Of a stretch of 64,000 nucleotides of DNA, positions 16,579 to 25,650 are shown piece after piece (the first letter of the stretch is position 1; the number at the start of each line of letters is the position of its first letter). The position numbers were made by a program, and so were the translations under genes. The notes beneath the pieces were generated by a model. That model was not told where the DNA came from. It saw only the letters and a list, made by a program, of their open reading frames with translations, and made no database searches. The stretch spans positions 352,619 through 416,618 of the forward strand of contig NZ_BAYB01000007.1 of NCBI RefSeq assembly GCF_000685035.1, in the 5' to 3' direction. This stretch comes from Paraburkholderia ferrariae NBRC 106233 (GTDB lineage: Bacteria > Pseudomonadota > Gammaproteobacteria > Burkholderiales > Burkholderiaceae).

Positions 16579-18429
16579 TTAGAACGTTTCCCAGTCGTCG
16601 TCGTTGCCGCCCGCTGCGGCGGATGCTGCCGCGGGCGCTGCAGCCGCGGTGGTGGCTGCCGTGGCACGCGTAGCGGGCCGGGTGGCCGGGCGCGCAGCTG
16701 CCTTCGCAGCAGGAACGGGAGCGGGAGCCGCAGCCGGTGCGACCGGAGCCGCCGGCTTCGCAGCCGCCGATGCCGCCGCAAAGGTGACGGCGGCCGACGT
16801 CACCGCGCGAGCCGCAGACGCACCGCGCGCTGCCACCCCTGCCGGTTTAACCGCGGCGCCGAAGCCCGCTGCGAAAGCGCCCGAACCGGTGTCGTCGAGG
16901 CTGAACACCGCGACAGCGGTACGCAGGCGGCTCGCCTGGTCTTCGAGCGACTGCGCCGCGGCGGCGGCCTCTTCCACCAGCGCCGCGTTCTGCTGCGTCA
17001 CCTCGTCCATCTGCGTGACGGCGCGCGCCACCTGGTCGATGCCGCCCGACTGTTCCTGCGAGGCAGCCGCGATCTCGCCCATGATGTCGGTCACGCGCTG
17101 CACCGCCGCGATAATGTCGCCCATCGTGCGTCCGGCTTCGTCCACGAGCGCCGAGCCCGTCTGCACGCGCTCGACCGAGGTGTCGATGAGCGCCTTGATC
17201 TCCTTGGCCGCCGCCGAGGAGCGCTGGGCGAGGCTGCGCACCTCGCCCGCCACCACGGCGAAGCCGCGCCCCTCCTCGCCCGCGCGCGCCGCTTCCACGG
17301 CCGCGTTGAGCGCGAGGATGTTGGTCTGGAACGCAATGCCTTCGATGATCGTGATGATTTCGGCAATCTTCGCCGAGCTCTGGTTGATGTCGCCCATCGT
17401 GCCCACCACCTGGCTCACGACGGCGTTGCCCTTGTTGGCGATCTCCGAGGCGTTGGCGGCGAGCGCGCTCGCCTGGCGGGCATTGTCGGCGTTCTGCTTC
17501 ACGGTGCCGGTGAGCTGCTCCATGCTCGATGCCGTTTCCTGCAGCGCCGTGGCCTGCTCTTCCGTGCGCGAGGACAGGTCGATGTTGCCCGCCGCGATCT
17601 GGCGCGTGGCCGTGGCGATCGATTCGGTGCCTTCGCGCACGGTACGCACCGTGTCGATCAGGCTGCGCTGCATCTTCGCGACGCCATTGAGCAGGTCGCC
17701 CATTTCGTCGCGGCGGCGCACGCTCACCGAGCGGCGCAGGTCGCCGGCGGCAATCGCGTCGAAATGCCCGAGCGCTTCGCCCAGCGGCTCGGCAATGGCC
17801 CGGCGCAGCGTGAAGAACGAAAACACCGCCGCGCCGATGCCGAACAGGAGCGCCACGATGCTCGCCAGGCGCAGTTCGTCATGGGCCGCCTGCGCGGCTT
17901 CATAGCCCTGTTGCGCCTGCTGGCTTTGCAGGTTGTCGAGTGCTTCGTCCGCTTTGGCGAGCGTGTCGTAGGTGGCCTGCATGGCCTTGGCGCCTTCGAT
18001 GAGCTTCGTCGAGTCACCGGCCGCCACCGTCGCGGCGAACGCGTCGGCGGCCTGATGCAGCGCGTCGCGCCGCGCGGCCACCTCGTCGGCAAGGCGGCCT
18101 TCGTCCGCATCGCGCGGCAGGTCGAGATACTTCTTCCACCAGCTATCCGAAATGACGCGCATCCCCCGCGCGCGCTCGAGCGTCGGTGCGGCATCGGGCG
18201 TGCCGATCTCGTAGCCCGCGCGATCCAGCACAAGGCGCTCGCGCGCGGCAAAGAGTTCGGCCATGTTGATGGCCCGCGCGCTGGGCATCTGGTTGGCGTA
18301 GGTGTCGAGGTACGCGTCGTTGGCTCGTTGGAGGCCGAGCAGCCCCAGCGCACTGATGACGGCGACGAGCGTCGCCAGAAACGCCATCGTGATCCCGATG
18401 CGCGCCTTGATGCTGATGCCTTTGTTCAT
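16579..18429 (-). CDS. Methyl-accepting chemotaxis protein (membrane chemoreceptor)
   Basis: A 616-residue transmembrane chemoreceptor. The first membrane helix is at about 10-33, then a helical ligand-binding bundle, a second membrane helix at about 188-210, HAMP and the cytoplasmic signalling hairpin containing [21 protein letters not shown] long Ala/Pro-rich linker leads to a C-terminal DWETF, a close variant of the NWETF pentapeptide that tethers CheR and CheB. The ligand is unknown. GGGAGG precedes the ATG. An operator-like GCAAACGTTTTG sits about 75 nt upstream, near the ribose-type transporter cluster, which hints at co-regulation with sugar uptake. Confidence 0.95.
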   Translation of the reverse strand: MNKGISIKARIGITMAFLATLVAVISALGLLGLQRANDAYLDTYANQMPSARAINMAELFAARERLVLDRAGYEIGTPDAAPTLERARGMRVISDSWWKKYLDLPRDADEGRLADEVAARRDALHQAADAFAATVAAGDSTKLIEGAKAMQATYDTLAKADEALDNLQSQQAQQGYEAAQAAHDELRLASIVALLFGIGAAVFSFFTLRRAIAEPLGEALGHFDAIAAGDLRRSVSVRRRDEMGDLLNGVAKMQRSLIDTVRTVREGTESIATATRQIAAGNIDLSSRTEEQATALQETASSMEQLTGTVKQNADNARQASALAANASEIANKGNAVVSQVVGTMGDINQSSAKIAEIITIIEGIAFQTNILALNAAVEAARAGEEGRGFAVVAGEVRSLAQRSSAAAKEIKALIDTSVERVQTGSALVDEAGRTMGDIIAAVQRVTDIMGEIAAASQEQSGGIDQVARAVTQMDEVTQQNAALVEEAAAAAQSLEDQASRLRTAVAVFSLDDTGSGAFAAGFGAAVKPAGVAARGASAARAVTSAAVTFAAASAAAKPAAPVAPAAAPAPVPAAKAAARPATRPATRATAATTAAAAPAAASAAAGGNDDDWETF

Positions 18430-18576
18430 GTCCCTCCCGTCCGTATCGTTATGGCGCCGGTCTGACCGCCGCTATGCGAGCCGAAGCTCTAAATATCGTT
18501 TACGGCAAACGTTTTGGGAGACTTGAAAAAAGTAAATTGTCAGAAGATATGAACGGAGGGCGGCGGCAATAATTAC

Positions 18577-18602
18577 AAAAAGCCGACGTGCTCGATGTCG
18601 GC
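18577..18602 (-). terminator. Intrinsic terminator after the ribose-type regulator gene
   Basis: On the minus strand GCCGAC, a 9-nt loop and GTCGGC are followed by TTTTTG. It lies about 70 nt beyond the LacI-type gene and before the chemoreceptor gene. Confidence 0.7.
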
Positions 18603-18674
18603 CCGGGAGCGTCGGCTGCGGCGCCCCCCGTGGCCGGCGAAGTGGGCAAAAACGGGTCGCAAGACCGGCCCGGC

Positions 18675-19715
18675 TCAGGCCGCGAGCGAGCGCAGGCCGG
18701 CCGCGTCGGCCAGCACCGCCGTCGATTCGCGCGCGATGAGGCGCGGCGCCATCACGCGGCGGCGTCCCGGGCCCGGGGTGGCTGGCACGGCGCCCGAAAT
18801 CCGCTCGATCAGCGTGAGCGCCGCCATCTCGCCCAGCGCGCGCACCGACTGCCCGACGGTCGAAAGCGTCGGCCACGTGAAATGGCCGAATTCGATGTCG
18901 TCGAAGCCGATCACCGAGAAGTCGCCCGGCACCGAGAGGCCCCGTTCGGCGGCCGCGCGCAACGCGCCGATCCCCATCATGTCGTTGCACGCGAAGATGG
19001 CCGTCGGCCGCACGCCGTCGAGCAGCTGCGCGGCCGCGCGATAGCCGCCCGTGCCCGAGAAGTCGCTCTCCACGATCGCGCCCGGCCCGATCTCGATGCC
19101 GCGCTCGGCCATCGCGCGCAGGAAGCCATGCACGCGCATCGCGCTCACCGCGGTCGAGACCGGCCCCGTGATGCAGCCGATGCGCGAATGCCCGAGCTCG
19201 ATCAAATGCCGCGTGGCAAGCCAGGCGCCGCGCTCGTGGTCGATCTGCACGAGATCGGCCGCGAGCCCCTCGATGTTGCGGTCCACCACCACGAGCGGCT
19301 CGCGCGCGTCGGCCAGCGTCTCGGCCAGCACCGCGTCCTCGCCCGCCGACGCCACGATCAGCCCGTCGATGCGCTTTTCCTGCAGCACCCGCAGGTAGTT
19401 GCGCTGCTTGACGGGATCGTCGTCCGAGTTGCAGAAGAACACGCAGTAGCCCTTCTTCGCGCAGCCGTCCTCCACCCCGCGCGCCAGCTCCGCGAAGTAC
19501 GGATTCGTGCCGTTGGGCACGAGCAGCCCGACGGTCGCCGTCGCGCGCGCCTTGAGCGAGCGCGCCACGGCCGAAGGCACGTAGTGCAGCTCGCGGATCG
19601 CGCGCTCGACCTTCGCCCGCACGTCGGCCGAAACCGGCCGCGAGTTGTTGACCACATGCGACACCGTCGTGAACGACACCCCCGCCACGGCGGCCACATC
19701 CTTGATCGTCGCCAT
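18675..19715 (-). CDS. LacI-family transcriptional regulator (RbsR-like)
   Basis: A 346-residue LacI/GalR repressor with helix-turn-helix at about 2-23 (TIKDVAAVAGVSFTTVSHVV) and a sugar-sensing core containing NGTNPYFAELARG and the C-terminal GFDDIEFGHF. The ATG at 19715 is preceded by AGGAG and is where family similarity starts; the frame upstream is unrelated. It is third in a leftward cluster after an ABC ATPase and permease of the ribose type. Its probable operator is GCAAACGTTTGC at 22957-22968. The inducer is inferred to be the sugar carried by that transporter. Confidence 0.92.
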   Translation of the reverse strand: MATIKDVAAVAGVSFTTVSHVVNNSRPVSADVRAKVERAIRELHYVPSAVARSLKARATATVGLLVPNGTNPYFAELARGVEDGCAKKGYCVFFCNSDDDPVKQRNYLRVLQEKRIDGLIVASAGEDAVLAETLADAREPLVVVDRNIEGLAADLVQIDHERGAWLATRHLIELGHSRIGCITGPVSTAVSAMRVHGFLRAMAERGIEIGPGAIVESDFSGTGGYRAAAQLLDGVRPTAIFACNDMMGIGALRAAAERGLSVPGDFSVIGFDDIEFGHFTWPTLSTVGQSVRALGEMAALTLIERISGAVPATPGPGRRRVMAPRLIARESTAVLADAAGLRSLAA

Positions 19716-19935
19716 TTTTCTGTTGCTCCTGCCTGGTTCACTACTTGTTCCAGCCGCACCGCCTGGCCGTTCCCGCCTGGCACCTGCCGGGCACCCGCCT
19801 GCTGCCCGCAAGGCGCCCCAGAGGCACCCCAGAGGCACCCATCCCGCCCCCCGCCTCGCCACGGCGGGCGCCGCGACGCGGCCAAAGCCCTCAACGGTCC
19901 GCCCCCGTGGCGGCCCGCGCCCTCATCCGATTGTT

Positions 19936-20982
19936 TTATGTCCTGCGCCGGCCGCCCTTGCGGCTGCGGTACGTGTCGAGCACGACCGCCACCACAATCA
20001 CGGCGCCGGTGATGATGCGCTTCGTCGGCTCGTTCGCGCCGATCTGCGCGAGCCCCGCCGCGAGCACCGAAATGATCAGCACGCCGAAGAACGTGCTGAT
20101 CACCGAACCCCTGCCGCCCATCAGGCTCGTGCCGCCGATCACCACGGCTGCGATCACCTGAAGTTCGAGCCCGTCGCCCGCGTTCGGATCCGCCGCTTCG
20201 AGCCGCGAAATCTGGAACAGCGCGGCGAGCCCCGAGAGCGCGCCCATGAGCGCGAACACGATCACCTTGTAGGGCCGCGGATCGACGCCCGCAAGCCGCA
20301 CCGCCTCCTCGTTCGTGCCGATGCCGATCAGATACCGCCCGAACACCGTGCGCGTGAGCACGAGCTGCGCGATCACCATCACGGCCACCGCGATCAGGAA
20401 CGCGGGCGAAATGCCGAAGGCGATCGGGTTCGAGAGAAAGTCGAACGCGTCGCCGATATAGGCCGTGCGCGAGTTCGTCATCTGGTAGGCGAGCCCGCGC
20501 GCGGCTTCGAGCACGCCCAGCGAGACGATGAACGACGGAATGCGCCAGCCCACCGTCACGGCCCCCGTGAGCGTGCCGGTGGCGGCCGCGGCCACGAGCC
20601 CGACGAGCGCGGCCGGCAGCGCGCCCCAGCCCCACTTGAGCGAGGCCACGCTCACCACCGAAGCGCCCAGCGCCAGCACCGAGCCGACCGAAAGATCGAT
20701 GCCCGCGATGATCAGCACGAAGGTCATGCCCACCGCCATCACGACGAGATCGGGAATCTGGTTCGCGATCGTGCTGAACGTGTCGTAGGTCAGGAAGTGC
20801 GAGCTCAGGACCGAGAACAGCACGATCATCGCCACGAGCGCGAGTGCGAGGCCCAGGTAGTTCGAGAAGGCAAAACGCGTACCCGCCGGCCGGCCGCTCG
20901 CCGCAGCGACGGCAGGATCGCCGCTCCTTGCCTCCGACGAGCCCGGCCCAGCCGGTTGCCCGCGCAACGGTTGATTCGTCAT
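19936..20982 (-). CDS. Ribose-type ABC transporter permease (RbsC family)
   Basis: A 348-residue inner-membrane permease of the branched-chain/ribose (BPD_transp_2) type. A 35-residue hydrophilic N-terminus is followed by about eight hydrophobic segments and the typical FVLIIAGIDLSVGSVLALG. The block GIGTNEEAVRLAGVDPRPYKV is the family cytoplasmic loop. The ATG at 20982 overlaps the ATPase stop as ATGA. Such permeases import ribose, xylose, galactose, myo-inositol or similar. No periplasmic binding-protein gene is nearby, which is unusual. Confidence 0.93.
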   Translation of the reverse strand: MTNQPLRGQPAGPGSSEARSGDPAVAAASGRPAGTRFAFSNYLGLALALVAMIVLFSVLSSHFLTYDTFSTIANQIPDLVVMAVGMTFVLIIAGIDLSVGSVLALGASVVSVASLKWGWGALPAALVGLVAAAATGTLTGAVTVGWRIPSFIVSLGVLEAARGLAYQMTNSRTAYIGDAFDFLSNPIAFGISPAFLIAVAVMVIAQLVLTRTVFGRYLIGIGTNEEAVRLAGVDPRPYKVIVFALMGALSGLAALFQISRLEAADPNAGDGLELQVIAAVVIGGTSLMGGRGSVISTFFGVLIISVLAAGLAQIGANEPTKRIITGAVIVVAVVLDTYRSRKGGRRRT

Positions 20983-22664
20983 GGCCTCACGCTCTCCTGT
21001 GGCTCGTCCGGCGGCCGCTTGTGCCCGGCGTATGCGCCCGCGCCATCCGGCACGTCGTCGCCGTCGGGCAGATCCGCCGCGTCGGCAAGCAGCGCGTCCT
21101 CGGCGCGGTAGCCCGCGAAGGCGGCGCCCAGCAACGCATCCTGCGTCCACGCGCCGCGCTCGAAGATCGCCGTCATGCGCCCCGCCGACATCACGCCGAT
21201 CCGGTCGCAGATCAGCATCAGTTCGCGCAGATCGCTCGACACCACGACGAGCGCGCGCCCCTCGCGCGCGAGCGCCCCCATGAGCGCATAAATCTCGAAG
21301 CGCGCACCGATGTCGATGCCGCGCGTGGGTTCGTCGAAGAGCAGCACGCGCGCCTCGCTGCTGATGCCGCGCGCCAGCCAGCGGCCGATCACGACCTTCT
21401 GCTGGTTGCCGCCCGAGAGCTCGCCCACGGCCTGGCCCGGGCCGGCCGTGCGGATGCGCAGCGCCTCGATCTGCTCGCGCGCGAGCGCGTTCTCGCGGCC
21501 CGCGTCGATCACGCCGTAGCGCGATACGGCGCCGACGTTGCCGAGCGTCACATTCGCGGCGACCGGCTGCGGCAGCAGCAGCCCCTCGCCCTTGCGGTCC
21601 TCGGTGATGAGCGCGATGCCGAGCCGCACGGCGTCGCCCGGCGCGTCGATCTTCACGACCACAGGGGCGGCCCCCGGCTGCGGCGCGAGCGCGACACTGC
21701 CGCGATCCTTCGGGTCGGCGCCGTAAATGAGCCGCATCAGCTCGGTGCGCCCCGCGCCGATCAACCCCGAGATGCCGAAGATCTCGCCCGCGCGCACCTC
21801 GAACGAGACGTCGCGCACGGCGCTCGCACGGCCGAGGCCCTCCACCTTCAGGAGCGGCGCCCCGATGCGGCGCTCGCCCAGATCGATCTGCTCGCCCAGT
21901 TCCCGGCCCACCATCAGCGCGACGATGCGCTCGGGCGTGAGGTTCGCCATCGAGTCCACGCGCACGAGGCGCCCGTCGCGCAGCACGGCCACGCGCTGCG
22001 CGATGCGCTCCAGTTCTTCGAGCCGGTGCGAGATGTACACGAGCGCCACGCCGCGCGCCCGCAAGCGCGCGATCTGCTCGAACAGCAGCTCGACCTCGCG
22101 GCCCGTCAGCATGGCCGTGGGCTCGTCGAGAATCAGCACGCGCGTTTCGCCGATCAGGTTGCGCGCGATCTCCACAAGCTGCTGGTGGCCGATGCCGAGC
22201 TCGCCCACCGGCGTATCGGGGTCGATCGCCTCCAGCCCCACCTGCGCCATGGCCGCGCGCGCGTCCTCGCGCAGGCGCCGCCGGTCGATCCAGCCCGGGC
22301 GCCATCCGCCTGCGCGCGGCAAATGATTGAGAAAGAGGTTCTCCGCCACCGAAAGCGTGGGCAGCAGGTTCAGCTCCTGCATCACCATGCGCACGCCGAG
22401 CGCTTCGGCCTCGCGCCGGCTGCCCGGCGCATAGGGACGGCCCAGCAGCGTCATGCTGCCGGCGCCGGGATCGGTGAGGCCGCCGATGATCTTCGAGAGC
22501 GTGCTTTTGCCCGCGCCGTTTTCGCCCGTGAGCGCCAGCACCTCGCCAGCATGAAGGGCGAGGCTGACGTCGGCGAGCACCGGCTGCTCGTAGGTTTTGC
22601 CGACGCCCGTGACCGCAAGCACCTTATGGGAGGCGGACGTTACGTCGGGGGCAATTGCATCCAT
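20979..22664 (-). CDS. Ribose-type ABC transporter ATP-binding protein (RbsA/MglA family)
   Basis: A 561-residue fused double ATPase. The first half has Walker A GENGAGKST and Walker B VLILDEPTAML; the second half has the signature LSGGNQQKVVIGRWLA and VLLFDEPTRGID. This is the usual degenerate arrangement of RbsA/MglA. It is longer than the usual 500 residues, partly through a C-terminal extension rich in Asp and Ala. The start at ATG 22664 follows a GTG in the same frame. It is the first gene of the cluster, about 290 nt downstream of the LacI-type operator. Confidence 0.93.
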   Translation of the reverse strand: MDAIAPDVTSASHKVLAVTGVGKTYEQPVLADVSLALHAGEVLALTGENGAGKSTLSKIIGGLTDPGAGSMTLLGRPYAPGSRREAEALGVRMVMQELNLLPTLSVAENLFLNHLPRAGGWRPGWIDRRRLREDARAAMAQVGLEAIDPDTPVGELGIGHQQLVEIARNLIGETRVLILDEPTAMLTGREVELLFEQIARLRARGVALVYISHRLEELERIAQRVAVLRDGRLVRVDSMANLTPERIVALMVGRELGEQIDLGERRIGAPLLKVEGLGRASAVRDVSFEVRAGEIFGISGLIGAGRTELMRLIYGADPKDRGSVALAPQPGAAPVVVKIDAPGDAVRLGIALITEDRKGEGLLLPQPVAANVTLGNVGAVSRYGVIDAGRENALAREQIEALRIRTAGPGQAVGELSGGNQQKVVIGRWLARGISSEARVLLFDEPTRGIDIGARFEIYALMGALAREGRALVVVSSDLRELMLICDRIGVMSAGRMTAIFERGAWTQDALLGAAFAGYRAEDALLADAADLPDGDDVPDGAGAYAGHKRPPDEPQESVRP

Positions 22665-23058
22665 CACGATCCTGTTGGGCCTGGGGCCGTGCGCGGCGGG
22701 TGCCAGCCGGCTCACGCAGCGCACGTACCGGCCGGCTCCCCGTGCTGGCCTGTGCGGCTTGGCGGCGAGCATTGCGGCACTGCGGCGATCCCGCTTCGCC
22801 GGCCGCACCGCTCTTCTCACCTTCACCGTACGAATAACGGCCACACAGCGCATTTCTTGAGCGGCTACTTCATTGGGAGCACCAAATTTTCCTGGTGAGC
22901 GGCCCGGCGCCGCGCCCGGGCACGCCGTTGCGGGCGGCGCGCCTAGCGGCGCACAGGCAAACGTTTGCGACGGACCATTCTGGTGGGCGCGCCGCCGCAC
23001 TGTCAACGAAACCTGCTGCTGCAATGCACAGCGCATCGCGCGCCGGGCACCGCCCCGC
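22665..23058. other. Leader region of the ribose-type transporter operon
   Basis: 394 bases with no supported gene. They contain the operator palindrome at 22957-22968 and a small CACCA...TGGTG hairpin around 22880-22897. The binding-protein gene expected in this position is not there. Confidence 0.55.
22957..22968. promoter_or_regulatory. LacI-family operator upstream of the ribose-type transporter
   Basis: GCAAACGTTTGC is a perfect 12-bp palindrome with the central CG step of LacI/GalR operators and the AAACGTTT core of RbsR/PurR-type sites. It is the only such perfect palindrome noticed in the leader of this operon, whose third gene encodes a LacI-family regulator. Confidence 0.7.
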
Positions 23059-24036
23059 TCAGAGCCAGCCTGCGCGCCGGAACAGGAAGAACAGGATCAC
23101 GTCGATGGCCGCCATCACGCCGAGGCAGACCGGATAGCCGTAGCGGTAATGCAGTTCGGGGATCTCCTGGAAGTTCATCCCGTAGATGCCCGCGATCATG
23201 GTGGGCACCGCGAAGAGCGCAGCAAACGAGCCGAGCCGCTTGGTCACCTCGCTCTCGGCGAGCGAGATCATGCCGAGGTTCACCTGGATCGCCGTGACGA
23301 TCATTTCGCGGCGCGCGTCGATCACGTTGGACACGCGCACGAGGTGGTCGTAGACATCGCGGAAATACGCCTGCATGCCGACGCAGATCTGCGGAATGCG
23401 GCCGCCGACGAGCTTGCCCACCGCCTCCACGAGCGGCGAGATGTGATGCTGGAGAATCACGAGCCGGCGCTTGAGCGAATAGAGATCCTCGATGATCGCG
23501 CGCGAGGCCGCGGCGCCGTGCTTCTCGAAGATGCGGTCTTCGAGCTCCTCGATCTCGCCCGAGAGCACGTCGAGCACGGGCATGTAGCGGTCCACCACGC
23601 TGTCGATGAGGGCGTAGAGCACGAAGCCCGCTCCCTCCGTGAGCAGATCCGGCTCGCGTTCGCAGCGCGCGCGCACGTCCTGGAAGCCCTGCTGCGTCCG
23701 GTGGCGCACCGAGAGCACGAAGTTGCGCCCCGCGAACACGTTGACCTGGCCCATGACGAGTTCGCCGTCGTCGCCGATCTCGATGGTGTGGAACACGGCA
23801 AAGAGGGTGTCGCCGTACTCCTCGATCTTCGGGCGCTGGTTGCCGTTCATGACGTCTTCGATGGCGAGCGCGTGCAGGTCGAACTCCTCCTGCATCGTGG
23901 CCATCTCGGCCGCGTCGGGGTCCTTGAGCGCGACCCATACGAAGCACTCGGGTTTGGCGAGATAGTCGCTGATGTCTTCGACGGCGACGTCGCCCAGTTT
24001 CTTGCCGCTCTGATAGGCGGCGCAATTGATCAGCAT
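23059..24036 (-). CDS. corA: CorA-type magnesium/cobalt transporter
   Basis: A 325-residue CorA-family channel. A large cytoplasmic N-terminal domain (GQVNVFAGRNFVLSVRHR is typical) leads to two C-terminal membrane helices. The diagnostic GMN motif is in IAGIYGMNFQEIPEL just after the first helix. It imports Mg2+, possibly Co2+ or Ni2+. The ATG at 24036 has AGGAT about 9 nt upstream. It is monocistronic, with a lipoprotein gene upstream on the same strand. Confidence 0.95.
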   Translation of the reverse strand: MLINCAAYQSGKKLGDVAVEDISDYLAKPECFVWVALKDPDAAEMATMQEEFDLHALAIEDVMNGNQRPKIEEYGDTLFAVFHTIEIGDDGELVMGQVNVFAGRNFVLSVRHRTQQGFQDVRARCEREPDLLTEGAGFVLYALIDSVVDRYMPVLDVLSGEIEELEDRIFEKHGAAASRAIIEDLYSLKRRLVILQHHISPLVEAVGKLVGGRIPQICVGMQAYFRDVYDHLVRVSNVIDARREMIVTAIQVNLGMISLAESEVTKRLGSFAALFAVPTMIAGIYGMNFQEIPELHYRYGYPVCLGVMAAIDVILFFLFRRAGWL

Positions 24037-24196
24037 GGTGTTTTTATCCTGGCGGCGGGCGTGGGCCGCCTGACCTGCAGGGGTTCGGGCCCGCCACGGT
24101 GCGGTCTGGGCGGATGCGCAGGACTGACCGCCTCGCGCGGCGCCGGTTCCCTCTGCTGCAGGGCCGCAGCCACAGCATCCCCAGGATGCGCCGGCT

Positions 24197-24643
24197 TCAC
24201 TGCGCCACCCGGCGGATCTGGATGCGGTGCTCCTTGTCGAACCAGACGCTCGCGCGGTTCGTATAGCGCGCATCGACGAGGAAGCGCAGCTCCACCACGG
24301 GGTCGAACTGCGTCGTCACGCCGATGCGGTGCACGCCCGGGCTCAGGTAGAACACCACGTGCTCGCCGTTCATCAGGTCGGTCACGTGCTGGCCGTCGAG
24401 ATAGACCGGCGCGTCGCGAAACCGAACGATCACGTCCGAGCCGCGCTCGCGCCGCACGTCGACGGCCACGAGGCCCGGAGCGGGCTGCGTGTACAACGGT
24501 ATCAGGATGCGCCCGGCCGGAACCGGCTTGAACGGCACAGGCGTGGGCGGCTCCTGCGCACAGCCGCCCAGCGCGAAGGCAAGCACGGCGCATGCCGCGA
24601 AGGCGAGCGTCTTGAGCGAGGCATGGAACACGCGCGATGGCAT
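24197..24643 (-). CDS. Small putative lipoprotein, unknown function
   Basis: A 148-residue secreted protein. A basic N-terminus and hydrophobic stretch end in LGGC, a usable lipobox with the cysteine at about residue 28. The mature part is mainly predicted beta-strand, with GEHVVFYLSPGVHRIGV reminiscent of small PEGA-like carrier domains. No enzyme motif is seen. The ATG at 24643 has AGGGGAA upstream. It is divergent from the CydX-like gene and shares a 221-nt intergenic region with it. Confidence 0.8.
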   Translation of the reverse strand: MPSRVFHASLKTLAFAACAVLAFALGGCAQEPPTPVPFKPVPAGRILIPLYTQPAPGLVAVDVRRERGSDVIVRFRDAPVYLDGQHVTDLMNGEHVVFYLSPGVHRIGVTTQFDPVVELRFLVDARYTNRASVWFDKEHRIQIRRVAQ

Positions 24644-24864
24644 GGGCGCTTCCCCTGTGTGTGTCGGTTTGTGTGAGCCTGGGCAGGTCTTTGTGAGCCG
24701 GTCCGTTGCCCCGGCGCAGGCCGCCGGTTCGCCGCGGCCACTGCCGATGGTATATGCTTCGTGCAGGATACGGCAGCGGTTTGGCCTGTTGGGCCGCCAA
24801 AGCGCCGCTATCGTCAGTTCCAGGCGGGCAGTTCCGAACGGAAACGAACCGGGAGACGAATGCA

Positions 24865-25005
24865 ATGTGGTACTTCTCGTGGATTCTAGGCATCGGCGTG
24901 GCGCTCGGCTTCGGCATCATCAACGCCATGTGGCTCGATGCGAACGGCAAGATCACGAACGGCCAGGGCGAACCGGCCGGCACGGAGCCCGGACGCCGCG
25001 CGTGA
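24865..25005 (+). CDS. cydX: CydX-like small subunit of cytochrome bd oxidase (YbgT family)
   Basis: A 46-residue protein that begins MWYFSWILGIG and continues through GFGIINAMWLD. This is the signature of CydX/YbgT, the single-helix subunit that stabilises cytochrome bd quinol oxidase in the inner membrane. GGGAG lies about 9 nt before the ATG. Normally it follows cydB; here no cydA or cydB is within the window, so it is an isolated copy. Its stop overlaps the GTG of the next gene as GTGA, giving an unusual two-gene unit with a P-loop kinase. Confidence 0.9.
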   Translation: MWYFSWILGIGVALGFGIINAMWLDANGKITNGQGEPAGTEPGRRA

Positions 25006-25595
25006 CGCGGCTCGTTTTTCTGTGCGGCCATGCCGGCACCGGCAAGACCACGGTCGCGAAGCGCCTGCTCGTCCCCCTGAGCCGCGCCACCGGCGAGCCC
25101 TTCTGCCTGCTCGACAAGGACACGCTGTACGGCCGCACCGGCGCCGCCACCCTGGCCGCGCTCGGGCAGGACCCCAACGACCGGGACAGCCCCCTCTTCC
25201 TCGAGCATTTGCGCGACCCCGAATACCTCGGGCTCATCGACACCGCGCGCGAAAACCTCGCACTGGGCGTGAGCGTGCTCGCGGTCGCGCCGCTTTCGCG
25301 CGAGATCCGCGAGCGGCGGCTTTTCGACCGCGCGTGGCTCGCCATCGCGCCCGATGCGATAGTGAAGGTGGTCTGGGTGGAGACTTCCGAGGAAGCGGCG
25401 AAAAGCCGTATCGTCGCGCGCGCCCATCCGGGCGACGCGTACAAGCTCGCGCACTGGGACGACTACCGGCAGCGCCGCTTCACGCCCGCTACCGAGGCGC
25501 TGGAGGGTGTCATCGTGTTCGACAACACGGCGCCCGCCGAGGCCGACTTCGACGCGCTGCTTGCGCGCCTCGCGGAGGAAAGGCCGCCGGCCTGA
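25002..25595 (+). CDS. P-loop AAA/kinase-like NTPase of unknown substrate
   Basis: A 197-residue nucleotide-binding protein. Walker A GHAGTGKTT is at residues 9-17, LLDKDTLYG near 37-44 resembles the DxD region of small-molecule kinases, and SRIVARAHPGDAYK with YRQRRF could form an arginine-rich lid. I place the start at GTG 25002, overlapping the cydX stop. This puts the P-loop close to the N-terminus as expected, whereas the upstream frame is non-homologous. Family relatives include gluconate-kinase-like and zeta-toxin-like enzymes. No function is established. Confidence 0.82.
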   Translation: MTRLVFLCGHAGTGKTTVAKRLLVPLSRATGEPFCLLDKDTLYGRTGAATLAALGQDPNDRDSPLFLEHLRDPEYLGLIDTARENLALGVSVLAVAPLSREIRERRLFDRAWLAIAPDAIVKVVWVETSEEAAKSRIVARAHPGDAYKLAHWDDYRQRRFTPATEALEGVIVFDNTAPAEADFDALLARLAEERPPA

Positions 25596-25650
25596 GCGGC
25601 GCGGCCCCTTTCCCCGGCGCTTTTACTGCCCTTCTACTGTCCGGCGACGC

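Noticed and set aside
22880..22897. A CACCA...TGGTG hairpin upstream of the ribose-type transporter as a riboswitch or terminator
   Set aside because: The stem is only about 5 bp and no T-run or conserved aptamer pattern is visible.
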